Positions 1-10,508 of a stretch of 64,000 bases of DNA are shown here, piece after piece; the first letter of the stretch is position 1, and every line of letters begins with the position of its first letter. Made by a program: the position numbers and the translations under genes. The DNA comes from Pseudogymnoascus destructans (Eukaryota > Ascomycota > Leotiomycetes > Thelebolales > Thelebolaceae): assembly GCF_001641265.1 (NCBI RefSeq), contig NW_020167529.1, positions 1,017,001-1,081,000 of the forward strand, in the 5' to 3' direction. The notes under the pieces were generated by a model. That model did no database searches and was not told the DNA's origin. It worked only from the letters and a program-made list of their open reading frames with translations.

Positions 1-1422
1 CAAAAACGGCATGCTAGAATATCAAAATCGAGTTTGGGTGCCAAAAATCATTCAGGTGGACTTGTTGAGAGAAGTTCATGAACAACCTTCTATGGAACAT
101 CCAGGAGCTGGAAAGATGCTGCGAGTCATGAAACAGCACTATTACTGGCCAAACATGGACAAAACAATAATTCAATATGTCAAAAACTGCCATAGTTGTC
201 GAAGATCGAAGCCATCTCGAGATGCCTACAATGGACTTCTACAACCAATCCCTATTGAAAGTCGACCATGGATGGATATATCAATGGATTTCGTGACAGG
301 ATTACCAGTCTGTGAAGGGAATAATGCTATCTTGGTTGTTGCATGCAGGTTGACGAAAGAAAGACATTTCATTCCATGTTTCGCTGGACAAGAAGGGCTA
401 CTGCAGAAGCTACAGCACAGCTCTTACTTCGACATGTATGAAAGCACCATGGTCTACCAAACTCGATAATATCAGACAGAGGTCCTCAGTTCATTGCAGA
501 AGTCTGGAGTTTGCTCTGCAAAATTTGGAAAATTTCAGCCAAACTTTCAATGCCTTCCACCCAGAAACAGATGGACAGACTGAGCTATTCAATGCAGAGC
601 TCGAACGCTACTTGCGAGCTCATGTTAACTATCTTCAAGACAATTGGGTTTCGTACTTGTGCATGGCGGAGTTTGCTGCCAACAGTTTGCCATCAGATGC
701 AACCAAGACAAGCGCGTTTTTTGCGAACAAGGGCTATAAACCAAGAATAAGCTTCGATACAGAGCAGAAAGCATATCACAAAGCCAAACAAGAGCACAAG
801 AACATAGCTTAGACCATGGCAAAGGTTTGGGAGTTTCTGCAGGATGAAATCACGCTCTCGCAAGCAAAAATGGAACATTTCACAAACAAGAAAAGGAAAC
901 CTGCACCACGCTATCAAGTGGGAGACAGAGTATGGCTTTCAACTCTAAATATAAAGACACAGAGGCCATCAAAGAAGCTAGACCACAAGCAAGTGGGACC
1001 TTTTGAAATTCTAGAGCGAATTGGGCAAGTTGCATATCGGCTCAAACTTCCAAACAGCATGAAGATTCATCCAGTCTTTCATGCCAATCTATTAAGACTC
1101 AACTCGAATGATGCAATCGAAGGGCAGCAACAGGAGCCAGGGCCTCCAGTCATTGTCAATGGCGAAGAGGAGTGGGAAGTGGACGAAATCCTCGACTCAA
1201 AAGTTATTCGAAAGAAACTTTTCTACAAGGCAGCTTGGAAGAACTATCCACCGGATGAGACATGGTATACTGCAGAGAGCTTCGAAAATTCTCCAGAAGT
1301 TACTTAAGCATATCACAGAAAATACCCTCAGAAACCAAAATGAGAGCTGGAGACAATTGTTTTTTTTTTTGAAAATGGGATTTCTTGATCAGGAGATCAA
1401 CTCTGGAGTAGGGGGGGGGTAG
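1..1422 (+). pseudogene. Ty3/gypsy chromovirus pol 3' end (integrase + chromodomain), degenerate
   Basis: This is the 3' part of a Ty3/gypsy polyprotein, entering from outside the window. The first frame (11-469) has the integrase zinc-binding region (His pair near VHEQPSMEHPG, then CHSC) and the first catalytic Asp in the MDISMDF stretch. The second catalytic Asp (SDRGPQF) lies near 470-490 in another frame. The DGQTE segment follows in the 438-812 frame. The frame of 816-1307 carries the integrase C-terminal GDRVWLS / GPFEILERIG / HPVFHANLL motifs and then a chromodomain (EEEWEVDEILDS to YTAESFENSPE). At least two frameshifts and a stop near 810 break the polyprotein, so it is inactive. The chromodomain places it among chromoviruses, which target heterochromatin; that is family knowledge, not something seen here. 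Confidence 0.9.
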
Positions 1423-1680
1423 TGTTACGATATCAAGTGCGCCTTGCAGCTCGAGTGGGGGTTCAGGGGTGTGGGGAGCTTTCCGGGGTTGGAGCAAAGT
1501 TTTCAGTTGTGGAGTGAATTCTCAGAACTGGTCTTGCTAAAGAGAATTAACTCCACAACAACATAGCTGTATATAGATCGAGCCACTGCTCGAGTGCTCC
1601 TCTTCTCTTTCCTTTCTTCTCTAGATTGAGTTTAATTCATAATACCCAACTGGCACCCTATGCCTTGGTGAACCATGACA
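1423..1680 (+). repeat. 3' LTR of the gypsy element
   Basis: A G-rich polypurine tract (1410-1420) lies directly before TGTTACGATATC, the normal start of an LTR after the chromodomain stop. The segment ends near ACCATGACA at 1680, giving a TG...CA repeat of about 258 bp. The second copy lies outside the window, so the right edge is approximate. Confidence 0.6.
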
Positions 1681-2659
1681 TGAACAACTAGGAGGTTTTG
1701 ACTTTGTTATAAAACATGTCTCAGGGGCTAATCAAAGAACAGATCTCCTCTCAAAAATACAAAGGCTCTGCTAGACTCCACAAAGCTTATAGCAGCATCT
1801 TTAAGCAACCCTCGTACTACAGAGGACTTAGGGGTAAACTTATCCCCTCAAGACCAAGTTGTAATGGTGGGTGCACCAGATGTGAGAATCTAGCCACCCA
1901 AGGAAGGGATGATTTTACTAAGACAACACACTGTCTTAGGAAAAAGAGCCAAAGGGTCGTAGCTTAGACTATTCAACAATGCAGCAATCAGGTGTATGAT
2001 GTAGTGGAGTGGTTTAGACAAGTTGTAACAAATGTTGAGTCTGAGAACTCAAGGATAAGTCAGAGGTTAGCACCTCACTGACTTTTCAGAAACAAGGAGT
2101 AACAAGATCAATGCTTGGAAGCTTGGAAAAGACGTGGAAGTATGTGATAGTCGATTTACTGTATTGTCTGCTTGCCCTTTCTTAAGGAAAGGGCAATCCT
2201 ATTTATGCTAAAGGAGTGTAGTTCTCTCATTTTCCAAGACTTTCCATGACTAACCAGGCTTGGTAACTGTAGTCAATGTAAGAGAATCCCATAGAACCAT
2301 CTCCTAGGTTCCTAGCCTATAGGAAGTGAAAGGAGGTCCAAGGTCAGAGAACCCCTATAGACAGATTATGTCATAACTTAAGCAATCTTGTGGGTAACTA
2401 AGGAGCGATGACGTGTAATGAATCATAGACGGTTGTAGAAGCTTTTGGAGCTATCGTTCATGTTCCTAGGCCTCTAGTTGATAGAGATATGTCATGTGTA
2501 GTATTAGCCCAGTAACTAAGGAGTGATGTCATGTAATGAATCATAGAGGGTTGTAGAGATATGCTATGTGGTCATATTGGCCCAGTAACTAAGGAGCAAT
2601 GACGTGTAATGAATCATAGAGGGTTGTAGCAATTGTTGAGTAGTATTGCTCTTGTTGTT
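1681..2659. other. Degenerate repetitive stretch without a recognisable gene
   Basis: About 1 kb between two retroelement remnants. One open frame (1716-1967, 83 aa) has no recognisable domain. The part from 2394 to 2630 contains three spaced copies of a roughly 47-bp unit, listed separately. It is probably decayed transposon DNA. Confidence 0.5.
2394..2630. repeat. Three spaced copies of a ~47-bp unit
   Basis: Copies begin at about 2394, 2512 and 2584. Each reads gtaactaaggag, then a short variable part, then gtaatgaatcatag and ggttgtag. The second and third also share upstream bases (cccagtaac). Spacing is 118 and 72 bp, so this is not a simple tandem array. Confidence 0.75.
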
Positions 2660-3082
2660 GGTGTGACAAGCCAAAATATGTATAGTGACTTGTAGGTTTG
2701 AGGAGGAGATTTCTAAGTTTGCTCTTGAGTTTGATAGCAAACTGAGTGCAACGAATGTCAGTATGACACTAGAGCCCCAATACCTGTTCGCTACGCATGG
2801 GTTCCGCAGTGCTGAGGAGATGATGGATCTACTAGGTTCATACTACCTCACAGGCAACGAGACGGAGCAGGCCAGGAACCTCTTCGACGACCTGCAAATG
2901 GGAGAGAAAGGGCATGCTAGCGAAACCTTCCCAGAGTTCAAGGCTCGTTTTCAAAGTGCAGCTATCACAGGACAAGTCTCCGAGTCGGAATGGTTTCGTT
3001 ACATGTGGAACAAGTTGACTCCCCAATTCCGCAGCCGCGTCGCGATCATCAAAAACCAATGGAATGGAGAATACCAGACCAT

Positions 3083-3556
3083 TGTTACGACGGAACAAGA
3101 AGGCTGGCCAACTACAGGACAGGAAGGAGGGAGGTCGCATGAGACCGGCCCTGGTACCTGGAGGGGCAGCGGGGAATAGTAGTTCCGAAAGTATCACGTG
3201 ACGGACTCGCAGGATGATGAGAAGAGTCCTAAGAGTCCAGGACTCCGAGGACTCGAGTGAGTTCCCAGGAGTCCACTAGGCACGTGATGGACTCGCAGGA
3301 TGATGAGAAGAGTCTAAGAGTCCAGGACTCCGAGGACTCGAGTGAGTTCCCAAGAGTCCACTAGGCACGACGCCACTATATAAGTAGATAGTATTTCCTT
3401 AGATAGGAGCTTCGTGCTCAACTCAATACAGTATTTGTTATATACTAGTAACGTGTTACTTGAAGCCTTTGTGTCTGATCCCCTGCCTCCTCTGATAAGT
3501 AAACCTTTACGCAAGAGAACCTCTGTGTCTTCTATCGTTTAGAAGTCAGCGTTACA
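3083..3556 (+). mobile_element. Solo LTR inserted in gag, with 5-bp target duplication ACCAT
   Basis: The element starts TGTTACGACGG at 3083 and ends GCGTTACA at 3556, so it is TG...CA with near-matching ends. It is flanked by ACCAT at 3078-3082 and ACCAT at 3557-3561. Removing the 474-bp element plus one ACCAT restores a continuous Gag frame at this point. It contains a TATA-like tatataag near 3375 and an internal 86-bp tandem duplication. No internal retroelement genes lie inside, so it is a solo LTR left by LTR-LTR recombination, or an equivalent event. Confidence 0.9.
3195..3366. repeat. 86-bp tandem duplication inside the solo LTR
   Basis: Two head-to-tail copies start with cacgtga at 3195 and 3281. 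They differ by a few substitutions and a one-base indel (gtcctaag versus gtctaag). Each contains several gactc / gagtc hexamer-like palindromes. Confidence 0.9.
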
Positions 3557-3937
3557 ACCATGGTACGAGAACTTACCGCCTTCGATCAGGAATGGCGCCG
3601 GAACAACGAATTGAATCTGCTACCCGCTCTCGCAAGGACGTCCACACGTACCTCGGATACGGCAAAGGCATCGTCGGCGTCGAAGCCGACTCGAGCCACA
3701 TCCGCTCTGTTCACCCGAACCACGTTCCTCCCCAAGCCAGCCATACTGCAACGTCTGAACCGCAGTCCCTGCGCCCTCAGGAAACTGTTTCAAGTGTGGC
3801 AAGCCCGGCCATTTCCAGGACAAATGCCCCCTTAATGCTACTATCAAGGAAATGGACCATAACGACCCCGAGGCAGAAGAACAATGGGAAGAAGCTGTGG
3901 AACTTCAATCGGATGCATCCCTCGAGGAAAACAATGA

Positions 3938-6367
3938 GGCCTAGGAGAAGGCTCCTTCCTAGGTCTACGCAAATGTGACCTGCGAGGACTAGACTTACAA
4001 GAACTCCTGGGAGGCACCCAGTTCTTAGTCGACACGACCCTGAGTATGAATGGACTCGGGGTGCAAACAAAGTCCCTAGCAGACACAGGAGCAAACAGCT
4101 ACCTCGTCATTAACAAGCCTTTCGCAATACGACTGTCGAAAGCGCTTCAGAGCCCTATACGGAAACTACCCTACTCTGTACCCATACGTGGATTTCAGCG
4201 CAAAATCCAAGGCCACGTATCAGAGTATATTCGGTTACACTTAACAGTCGAAGGACGCCGAATATATAACTGCCCCTTTGTACTCCTGGACCTCGGAGCA
4301 CAAGATGTGATAATTGGGAAGAAGCTTTTCAGCCGCTTCCAAATACTACTCGACTCTGCAAAGAGCCGGTTAGTATGGCCAAAGGAGTACCCGCCGACTC
4401 CTAGCTGGAGCAAGGAGATCACCTTGCCCTACCACTCACGCCAAACGTCCATTAAACATCCTGCATACCAGTCGGATGCGAATCGCCGGGATTTCGCAAT
4501 CCACCGCGAAGACAGATGCTGCGCAGGCGGACGTTCGATGGAAATGAAAGTGATAACTTCCGACTACGAAGAGATCACCGATACGCCATCGAACCCACCA
4601 CGAAACCAGGAGGTTTCTCCCCCACCACAGAAAACCCTAGTACATAGGTTTACGCCCATGCATATATGCGAAATCAGTGCAAATGCTTTCCACCACGAGA
4701 TGATGCAAAACGACTCCGAGTTTTTTCAGACTAGCATCTACGAAATCGATCAGATCATTCATGAAAAGGAGTTGGTAGAGGACGAAGAAACGCTCCGCCT
4801 CATCCAGCAGAAGCTTCCGCATATGCACCGGAGGTACACCGATGTCTTTTCGAAGTTGGAATCAGATCGAATTCCCCCGCACCGCATATACGACCACAAG
4901 ATACAGCTCGAAGCCCCTTTACCAAACGCTTTCTCCCCGTTATATCGACAGGGCACCGAAGAGCTTAAGGCTACCAAGCAATACCTGCTGGAAAACCTGG
5001 AAAAGGGATTCATCGTTAACAGCAACAGCCCCTTCGTGTCCCCTATCCTATTTGTAAAAAAAGCGGATGGCAAATTAAGATTTGCATCGATTACTGGAAG
5101 TTAAATGGTCTCACCCGGAATGATCCCTACCCCATCCCGCGTATCGACGAACTACTAGGACGGGTGTCGAAAGCAAAAATCTTCACGAAGCTAGATATCA
5201 GACAAGCCTTCCATCGTATATGGATGCACCCCGACTCGGAAGAGTACACGACCTTTCAGACTCGCTATGGATCCTATAAGTGCAAAGTGCTGCCATTTGG
5301 ACTGACGAACGGTCCCGCAACCTATCAGCAGTATATGAATGACGTCCTGATGCAATACTTAGACGACTTCTGTACCGCATACTTAGATGACATCCTAATC
5401 TATTCAGAGGACCCTACGGAACACATAGAGCATGTGCATAAGGTCCTACAGTGTCTCCGAGAAGCTGGACTCCAAGCCGATTTGAAGAAATGCGAGTTCA
5501 ACGTCACCAGGACAAAATACTTGGGTTATGTTCTCACTACCTCCAGTGTCGAAGCGGACCCTGACAAAATTGAACCCCTTCGTAACTGGATCCGACTGAC
5601 CACTGTTACGGGTGTGAAGTCCTACCTGGGATTCTGTGGCTTCTATAGACAATTCATTCGTAATTTTGGCAAAATAGCAAAGCCCCTCACCACCATCACT
5701 ACTCCCTCAGAGCCGTTCCGGTGGACAGACGAATGTGAGGATGCGTTCGAGGAATTGCGACGACAACTTTTAGCGGTACAGGCACTTCACCACTTCAACC
5801 CTGAATTGCCTACGAAGCTGGAGACCAACTCCTCTGATGGAGTGGTAGCTGGTGTCCTGTCTCAAGAACACCCTGACAAGCGATGGTACCCCGTAAGCTT
5901 TTACAGTCATGTCCTATCCGGACATGAGATCAATTGGGAGATCCACGACAAGGAACTATTCGCAATAGTAAAGGCCTTCGGAAAATGGAGGCCCGAGTTG
6001 GCTTCGGTGTGCCACCGAGTCGACGTGTACACTGACCACCGTTCGCTCGAATATTTCATGTCTACCAAGGTTCTCACCGTGAAGCAGGTTCGATGGATGG
6101 AGCTACTCTCCGACTTCAACTTCTGCATTACGTACACCACGGGCAAAAATAACCAGAAGGCAGATATTCTGAGCCGAAGAGACCAGGACTTGGTAATGCA
6201 GCAGAAAGTCAAGCTTAATAGTAGGGCGAGGGTATTGTTAGGTCCAAGCCGCCTGCACCCCCGAATCAGCACTGAACTCGCCGAGAGTTACATAGCATCC
6301 ATTAATTCGATGGACACCCCCAAGCCCCAGGTGCCCTTCAATTTAATAGAGGCGCTATATGCGGACA
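3938..6367 (+). pseudogene. Ty3/gypsy pol: protease, reverse transcriptase, RNase H; integrase missing
   Basis: The pol frame opens at 3938, overlapping the gag stop by a few bases in the -1 frame. Protease: active-site motif LADTGANSY near 4076, with the DVIIGKKLF stretch downstream. The RT begins near 4890 (VNSNSPFVSPILFVKK). A one-base loss near 5080-5085 shifts the frame just before CIDYWKLNG. RT continues from 5164 with FTKLDIRQAFHRI, LPFGLTNGPATYQ and the catalytic AYLDDILIYS. RNase H follows (HDKELFAIV, YTDHRSLEYF, KADILSRR). Its first catalytic position reads LETNSSDG where family members usually have Asp (TDAS). The protein similarity ends near 6367 in the linker before the integrase. 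Integrase and the 3' LTR are absent, so it is truncated and cannot act on its own. Confidence 0.93.
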
Positions 6368-9300
6368 ATGGGAAGTCTTTCTCGAGCCCGCGACGGACTC
6401 ATCATGATTGGCAATGCGCAAACCTTCCTCAAGAGTCGCAATGCAGATCAAGCATGGACGCCATTCCTGCACTTCATGAAGGAGAACGGTCATCTATATG
6501 ACGGTCTTCCAGTCCAGTGTCAGCAGCATCCGCACAAAAAAGTCCTTTTGAAGGCGGTTCGTGATTTTGACATTGAATGTCCTGATGGCGGATGTTCGGA
6601 GCCATGGTAAAATCGTCCTGCTCGACACAGAGATTTATTTAGCTAATTTGAAAAAGCGGAACACAATTAAGCTGTGGTACTCATTACTGCCCTTCCAAAT
6701 GCCATCAAATATATGATCACTCCAAGATGAAATGCCACGCATTGGTTCAGGCTGTCTGTTCGCAGAAGCACAGATCCCAGCGCCCTTGCTCAAAGTCTCA
6801 GGCGGCTTGTGCGATTTGCGCAGAGGAAGATCGACAGAGAGAACAAATTCGAAAGCGAAATGCGCAACTCGATGCCGAACGTGATGCCAAGAGGGCTGCT
6901 TATGCATCACAACTTGCGGAAAATCAAGCTGAGATTGATCACCAGAGACGCATTCTACAAGATCACCGTGAGGCTGAAGACTCGGCTAGGGTACTCGAGC
7001 AAAAGAAGCAGGACCTAGCCAATCTAAAAGTAACAGCAAATAATCTTGCAAAGCAGCGACAGTCCTGCACCAAACCACAAGCGACTCCTGCGTCTAAGTC
7101 GTCGGGCAAGAAAGTGGCTGTGGAGAACGAAGAAGACTGGTCATCAGCAAAAAAGCAGTGGGAGCATTTCAAACGCTACGAAGGCGCAGACAACGAAGCT
7201 CTTGATGATTTGATGGGTATGATTGGCTTGGAAGACGTAAAAGACAGGTTTCTTGCGATCAAGTTGGAGGTGGATACTGCTGTGCGTCAAGGCCTCGATA
7301 TGTCAAACAAACGCTTTGGAGCCTCTCTGTTAGGCAATCCTGGAACTGGTAAGCAATTACTATTCCTTTTTGTAATAATAATCGAGCTCAATTCTTGACA
7401 ATCATAGGCAAAACCACTGTCTCTCGGCTCTATGCCAAGTTCCTCACTTCTGTCGGAGCTTTGCCCGGGAGTGAATTTGTCGAGACGACAGGCGCAGCTC
7501 TCGCAAATGAAGGGGTGTCTGGTTGCATGAAGAAGCTAGAGGATATTCAGAATAATGGTGGTGGTGCTTTATTCATTGATGAAGCATACCAACTAGCATC
7601 TGGCGGTAATTTTGGGGGAATTGCTATTCTTGACTTCATTCTTGCAGAAGTGGATAACTTGGCTGGAAAGGTCGTCTTCATTCTCGCTGGATACAACAAA
7701 CAGATGGAAAAGCTCTTCGCACATAACTCTGGCTTCTTAAGTCGCTTCCCACACGAATTTCAATTCAAGGACTACGAAGACGACGAGTTACTGCAGATAC
7801 TAACCCATAAAATGAACAAGAGATATGACAACAGAATGGAGGTCGAAGATGGGCCAGGCGGTCTCTTCGCTCGCATTGTTGCACGGCGCGTTGGTCGAGG
7901 CCGAGGACGAGAGGGCTTTGGAAATGCGCGCGACATGGAAAATACCCTCTCCAATATCGCAAGCAGACAAGCAGTCCGAATCTCGAGGGAGAGGCGTGCC
8001 GGGGAAAAACCAGACGACTTCTTTTTCACCAGTGCTGACCTCCTCGGCCCTGAGCCTACCGAAGCGCTGAATAACTCCAAGGCTTGGAAACAGCTTCAGA
8101 ATCTCATTGGCCTGTCAGCTGTCAAGAAAACAATCCAGGCCTTATTCGGCACTGTTCAGTCCAACTATCAGCGCGAGCTAGACGAGGCGCCTCTAATCGA
8201 GTATTCCCTCAACAAAGTGTTCCTTGGATCCCCTGGCACGGGTAAAACCACTGTTGCGAAGATGTACGGACAGGTCCTGGCGGATCTTGGGTTCTTATCA
8301 AATGGTGAAGGTAAAATCATGCCTAATACTGGTCAAGAGTGACTTTCGCTGACATCATACAGTTGTTGTAAAGAACCCCTCCGACTTTGTTGGCAACGTC
8401 CTTGGCGCATCCGAGTCTACAACCAAAGGTATCCTTGCCTCCACGGTGGGAAAAGTTCTTCTAATAGACGAAGCATACGGCTTGTGTGGTTCCTTGGGTG
8501 AATCTTCCACCAGCGACCCTTACAAGACTGCAGTGATTGACACCATAGTGTCCGAGGTACAGAGTGTGCCAGGTGATGATCGATGTGTTTTACTCGCAGG
8601 CTACAAGGAGCAGATGGAAGAGATGTTCCAGAAGGTCAATCCTGGTCTTAGTAGGAGATTTCCCCTTGCTTCCGCTTTTGTATTTGAAGATTTCGACGAC
8701 GGAGAAATGGCAAAGATCTTTGACCTCAAGCTTAGGAAATTAGCATTCAATACAACAGACCTAGGCAAGCGTGCTGCAATGGATGTGCTACGACGGGCTC
8801 GCAATAGACCTAACTTTGGTAACGCAGGTGAAGTTGATATTCTCCTTGATCATGCCAAAGCTAGACAGCAGCAGAGGCTCAATGAGGGGAACGGTGGTGA
8901 TGACCTCTCGCGTTTCCAGCCCATTGACTTTGACGAAGACTTTGATCGAGGCGAACGTGCAGATACAAATGTCCGCCTGCTCTTTAAAGGCGTAATTGGT
9001 TGTGAGACTATCATATCTCAGCTCGAAGGCTACCAAAATGCGGCGAGAGAGCTGAAAGCAATGGATATGGATCCTATGGAAGAGATTCCATTCAACTTTC
9101 TTTTCCGCGGTCCACCTGGCAAGTCAATGAACTACAAGCAACATATTTACTCGTCTAATAAATTACAGGTACTGGAAAGACTTCAACTGCGCGCAAAATG
9201 GGCAAAGTCTTCTACGATATGGGATTTCTTGCTAAAGCAGATGTTGTCGAGTGCTCCGCTACCGAACTGGTAGGATCCTACGTCGGCCAAACTGGACCCA

Positions 9301-10508
9301 AAGTGCAAAAGGTCCTTGAGAATGCATTGGGCAGAGTCCTTTTCATCGACGAAGCTTATCGCCTTGCAGGGGACGGATTCGCCAAGGAAGCAATGGATGA
9401 AATCGTGGATTGTCTAACAAAGTTGAAATATGCTCAAAAGCTTATTGTCATTCTGGCTGGTTATGACGATGATATAAACCGTTTGATGGCGCAAAATCCT
9501 GGTCTCACAAGTCGCTTTCCAGAAGCCGTAATATTTCGTGGGCTGGAGCCTACTGACTGCCTCGACCTACTAATTCAATTGCTGAGAGGCCGTCAGCTGG
9601 TTATGCGGAAGAAAAAGAAAGACTTGGACTTGTCGACCTTGGAGGTTCCCGCGCCAGACTTCAAGCAGGAAACACTAGACCAATTCGACACTCTCGGCAG
9701 GATCGCAAATTGGGCCAACGCCCGTGACGTGCAAACAATCGCCAAGAGCATATTTAGCCAGCTTTTGAAAGCTGGCGATATGAAGAAAGCCATTACCGTC
9801 GTCACGGAGGATCATGTTCGCAACGTCCTCGACTACATGATCTCTGAGCGTAAACTGAGGCAAGACGCAACCAAAATACGACCTAGCTCTCTCCAAAGTG
9901 ATATGATGGCTCAGATGCATAATTTCCAAGCACCCCCACCTCCCCAGACGGCTGCTACTAGTAGCTCCGCTATGAACACTTCGGAGGCTGAGACTCCTCA
10001 ACGATTAGCAAAGGATGTGCCACCAGCGGCCCCAACAAACGAAATCAAACGTGATTCTGGCGTTAGTGACGCTGTCTGGGAACAACTGCAGCGTGACAAA
10101 CAAGCAGCCAAGAAGAAGGAAAAGCAATACCAAGAACTCATCAAAGAAAGCGCTGATGCAGCAAATAACACCGAAATTTTCCAGCAGAAAGAGCAGGCGT
10201 CCGAGCAAGCTTTTCAGCAAGCCATCAAGCACAATAAAGACCAGTTTGTCTTACAAGAAGCCAAGCGGCTTCGCGAGAAGGCTCGTCTTCGGCATGTCAT
10301 GGAGCGTCGTGCTCAAAAAGAGCGTCTTGCCGAGCTAGAGAGTCAGCGCAAGGCTGAAGAAGAAGAGCGAAGGAAAGAGGCGAAGGCGCAGCAGCAATTG
10401 AGGACTCTGGGAATTTGTCCTGCCGGCTTCAAATGGATTAAGCAGAATAGCGGCTATAGGTGTTCGGCTGGCGCTCACTTTGTTACGGACTCGGAGCTAG
10501 GGGTATAA
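6368..10508 (+). pseudogene. 5'-truncated ZNFX1-like helicase / NFX1 zinc finger / triple CbxX-type AAA protein
   Basis: This is the 3' half of a large fungal helicase-AAA gene. Exons: ~6350/6368-6606, 6672-7348, 7408-8310, 8363-9118 and 9169-10508. It opens inside SF1 helicase motif VI (LSRARDGLIMIGNA), then CPDGGCSEPC and a Cys/His cluster (CPSKCH, KMKCHALV, CSQKH). A coiled coil follows. Then come three CbxX/CfqX AAA modules with Walker A GNPGTGKTT, GSPGTGKTT and GPPGTGKTS, and Walker B LFIDEAYQL, LLIDEAYGL and LFIDEAYRL. A Lys/Glu-rich tail ends in a Cys-containing TLGICPAGFKWI segment. The first intron (6607-6671) joins TG to C, giving a Cys codon and uniting the finger. A stop lies in frame at 6347, just upstream. 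All but the last helicase motif is lost at the retroelement junction. The AAA part is intact for 3.9 kb, so a shortened product could still be made. Confidence 0.85.

Larger units (their letters stand above)
2660..3944 (+). pseudogene. Ty3/gypsy gag, split by a solo LTR and frameshifted
   Basis: The Gag capsid part (2685-3082) has the expected run: AEEMMDLLG, a region like FKARFQSAA, then WFRYMWNKLTPQFRSRVA. The reading frame is interrupted by a solo LTR (3083-3556). It resumes exactly after the duplicated target at 3560 (codons for MVREL), completing the Gag motif that begins YQT. A CCHC zinc knuckle (CFKCGKPGHFQDKCP) follows at 3786-3830, but in a different frame from 3560-3835, so at least one indel lies between. 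The zinc-knuckle frame ends with a TAG at 3942-3944, where the pol frame opens. No start codon or 5' LTR could be assigned. The gene is dead. Confidence 0.85.

Noticed and set aside
2394..2630. CRISPR-like array
   Set aside because: Only three imperfect copies with unequal spacers, in a eukaryotic transposon-rich region.
1..6367. RIP-mutated sequence
   Set aside because: The pol frames keep normal codons over long stretches and lesions are mostly indels; I could not compute RIP indices, so no claim is made.
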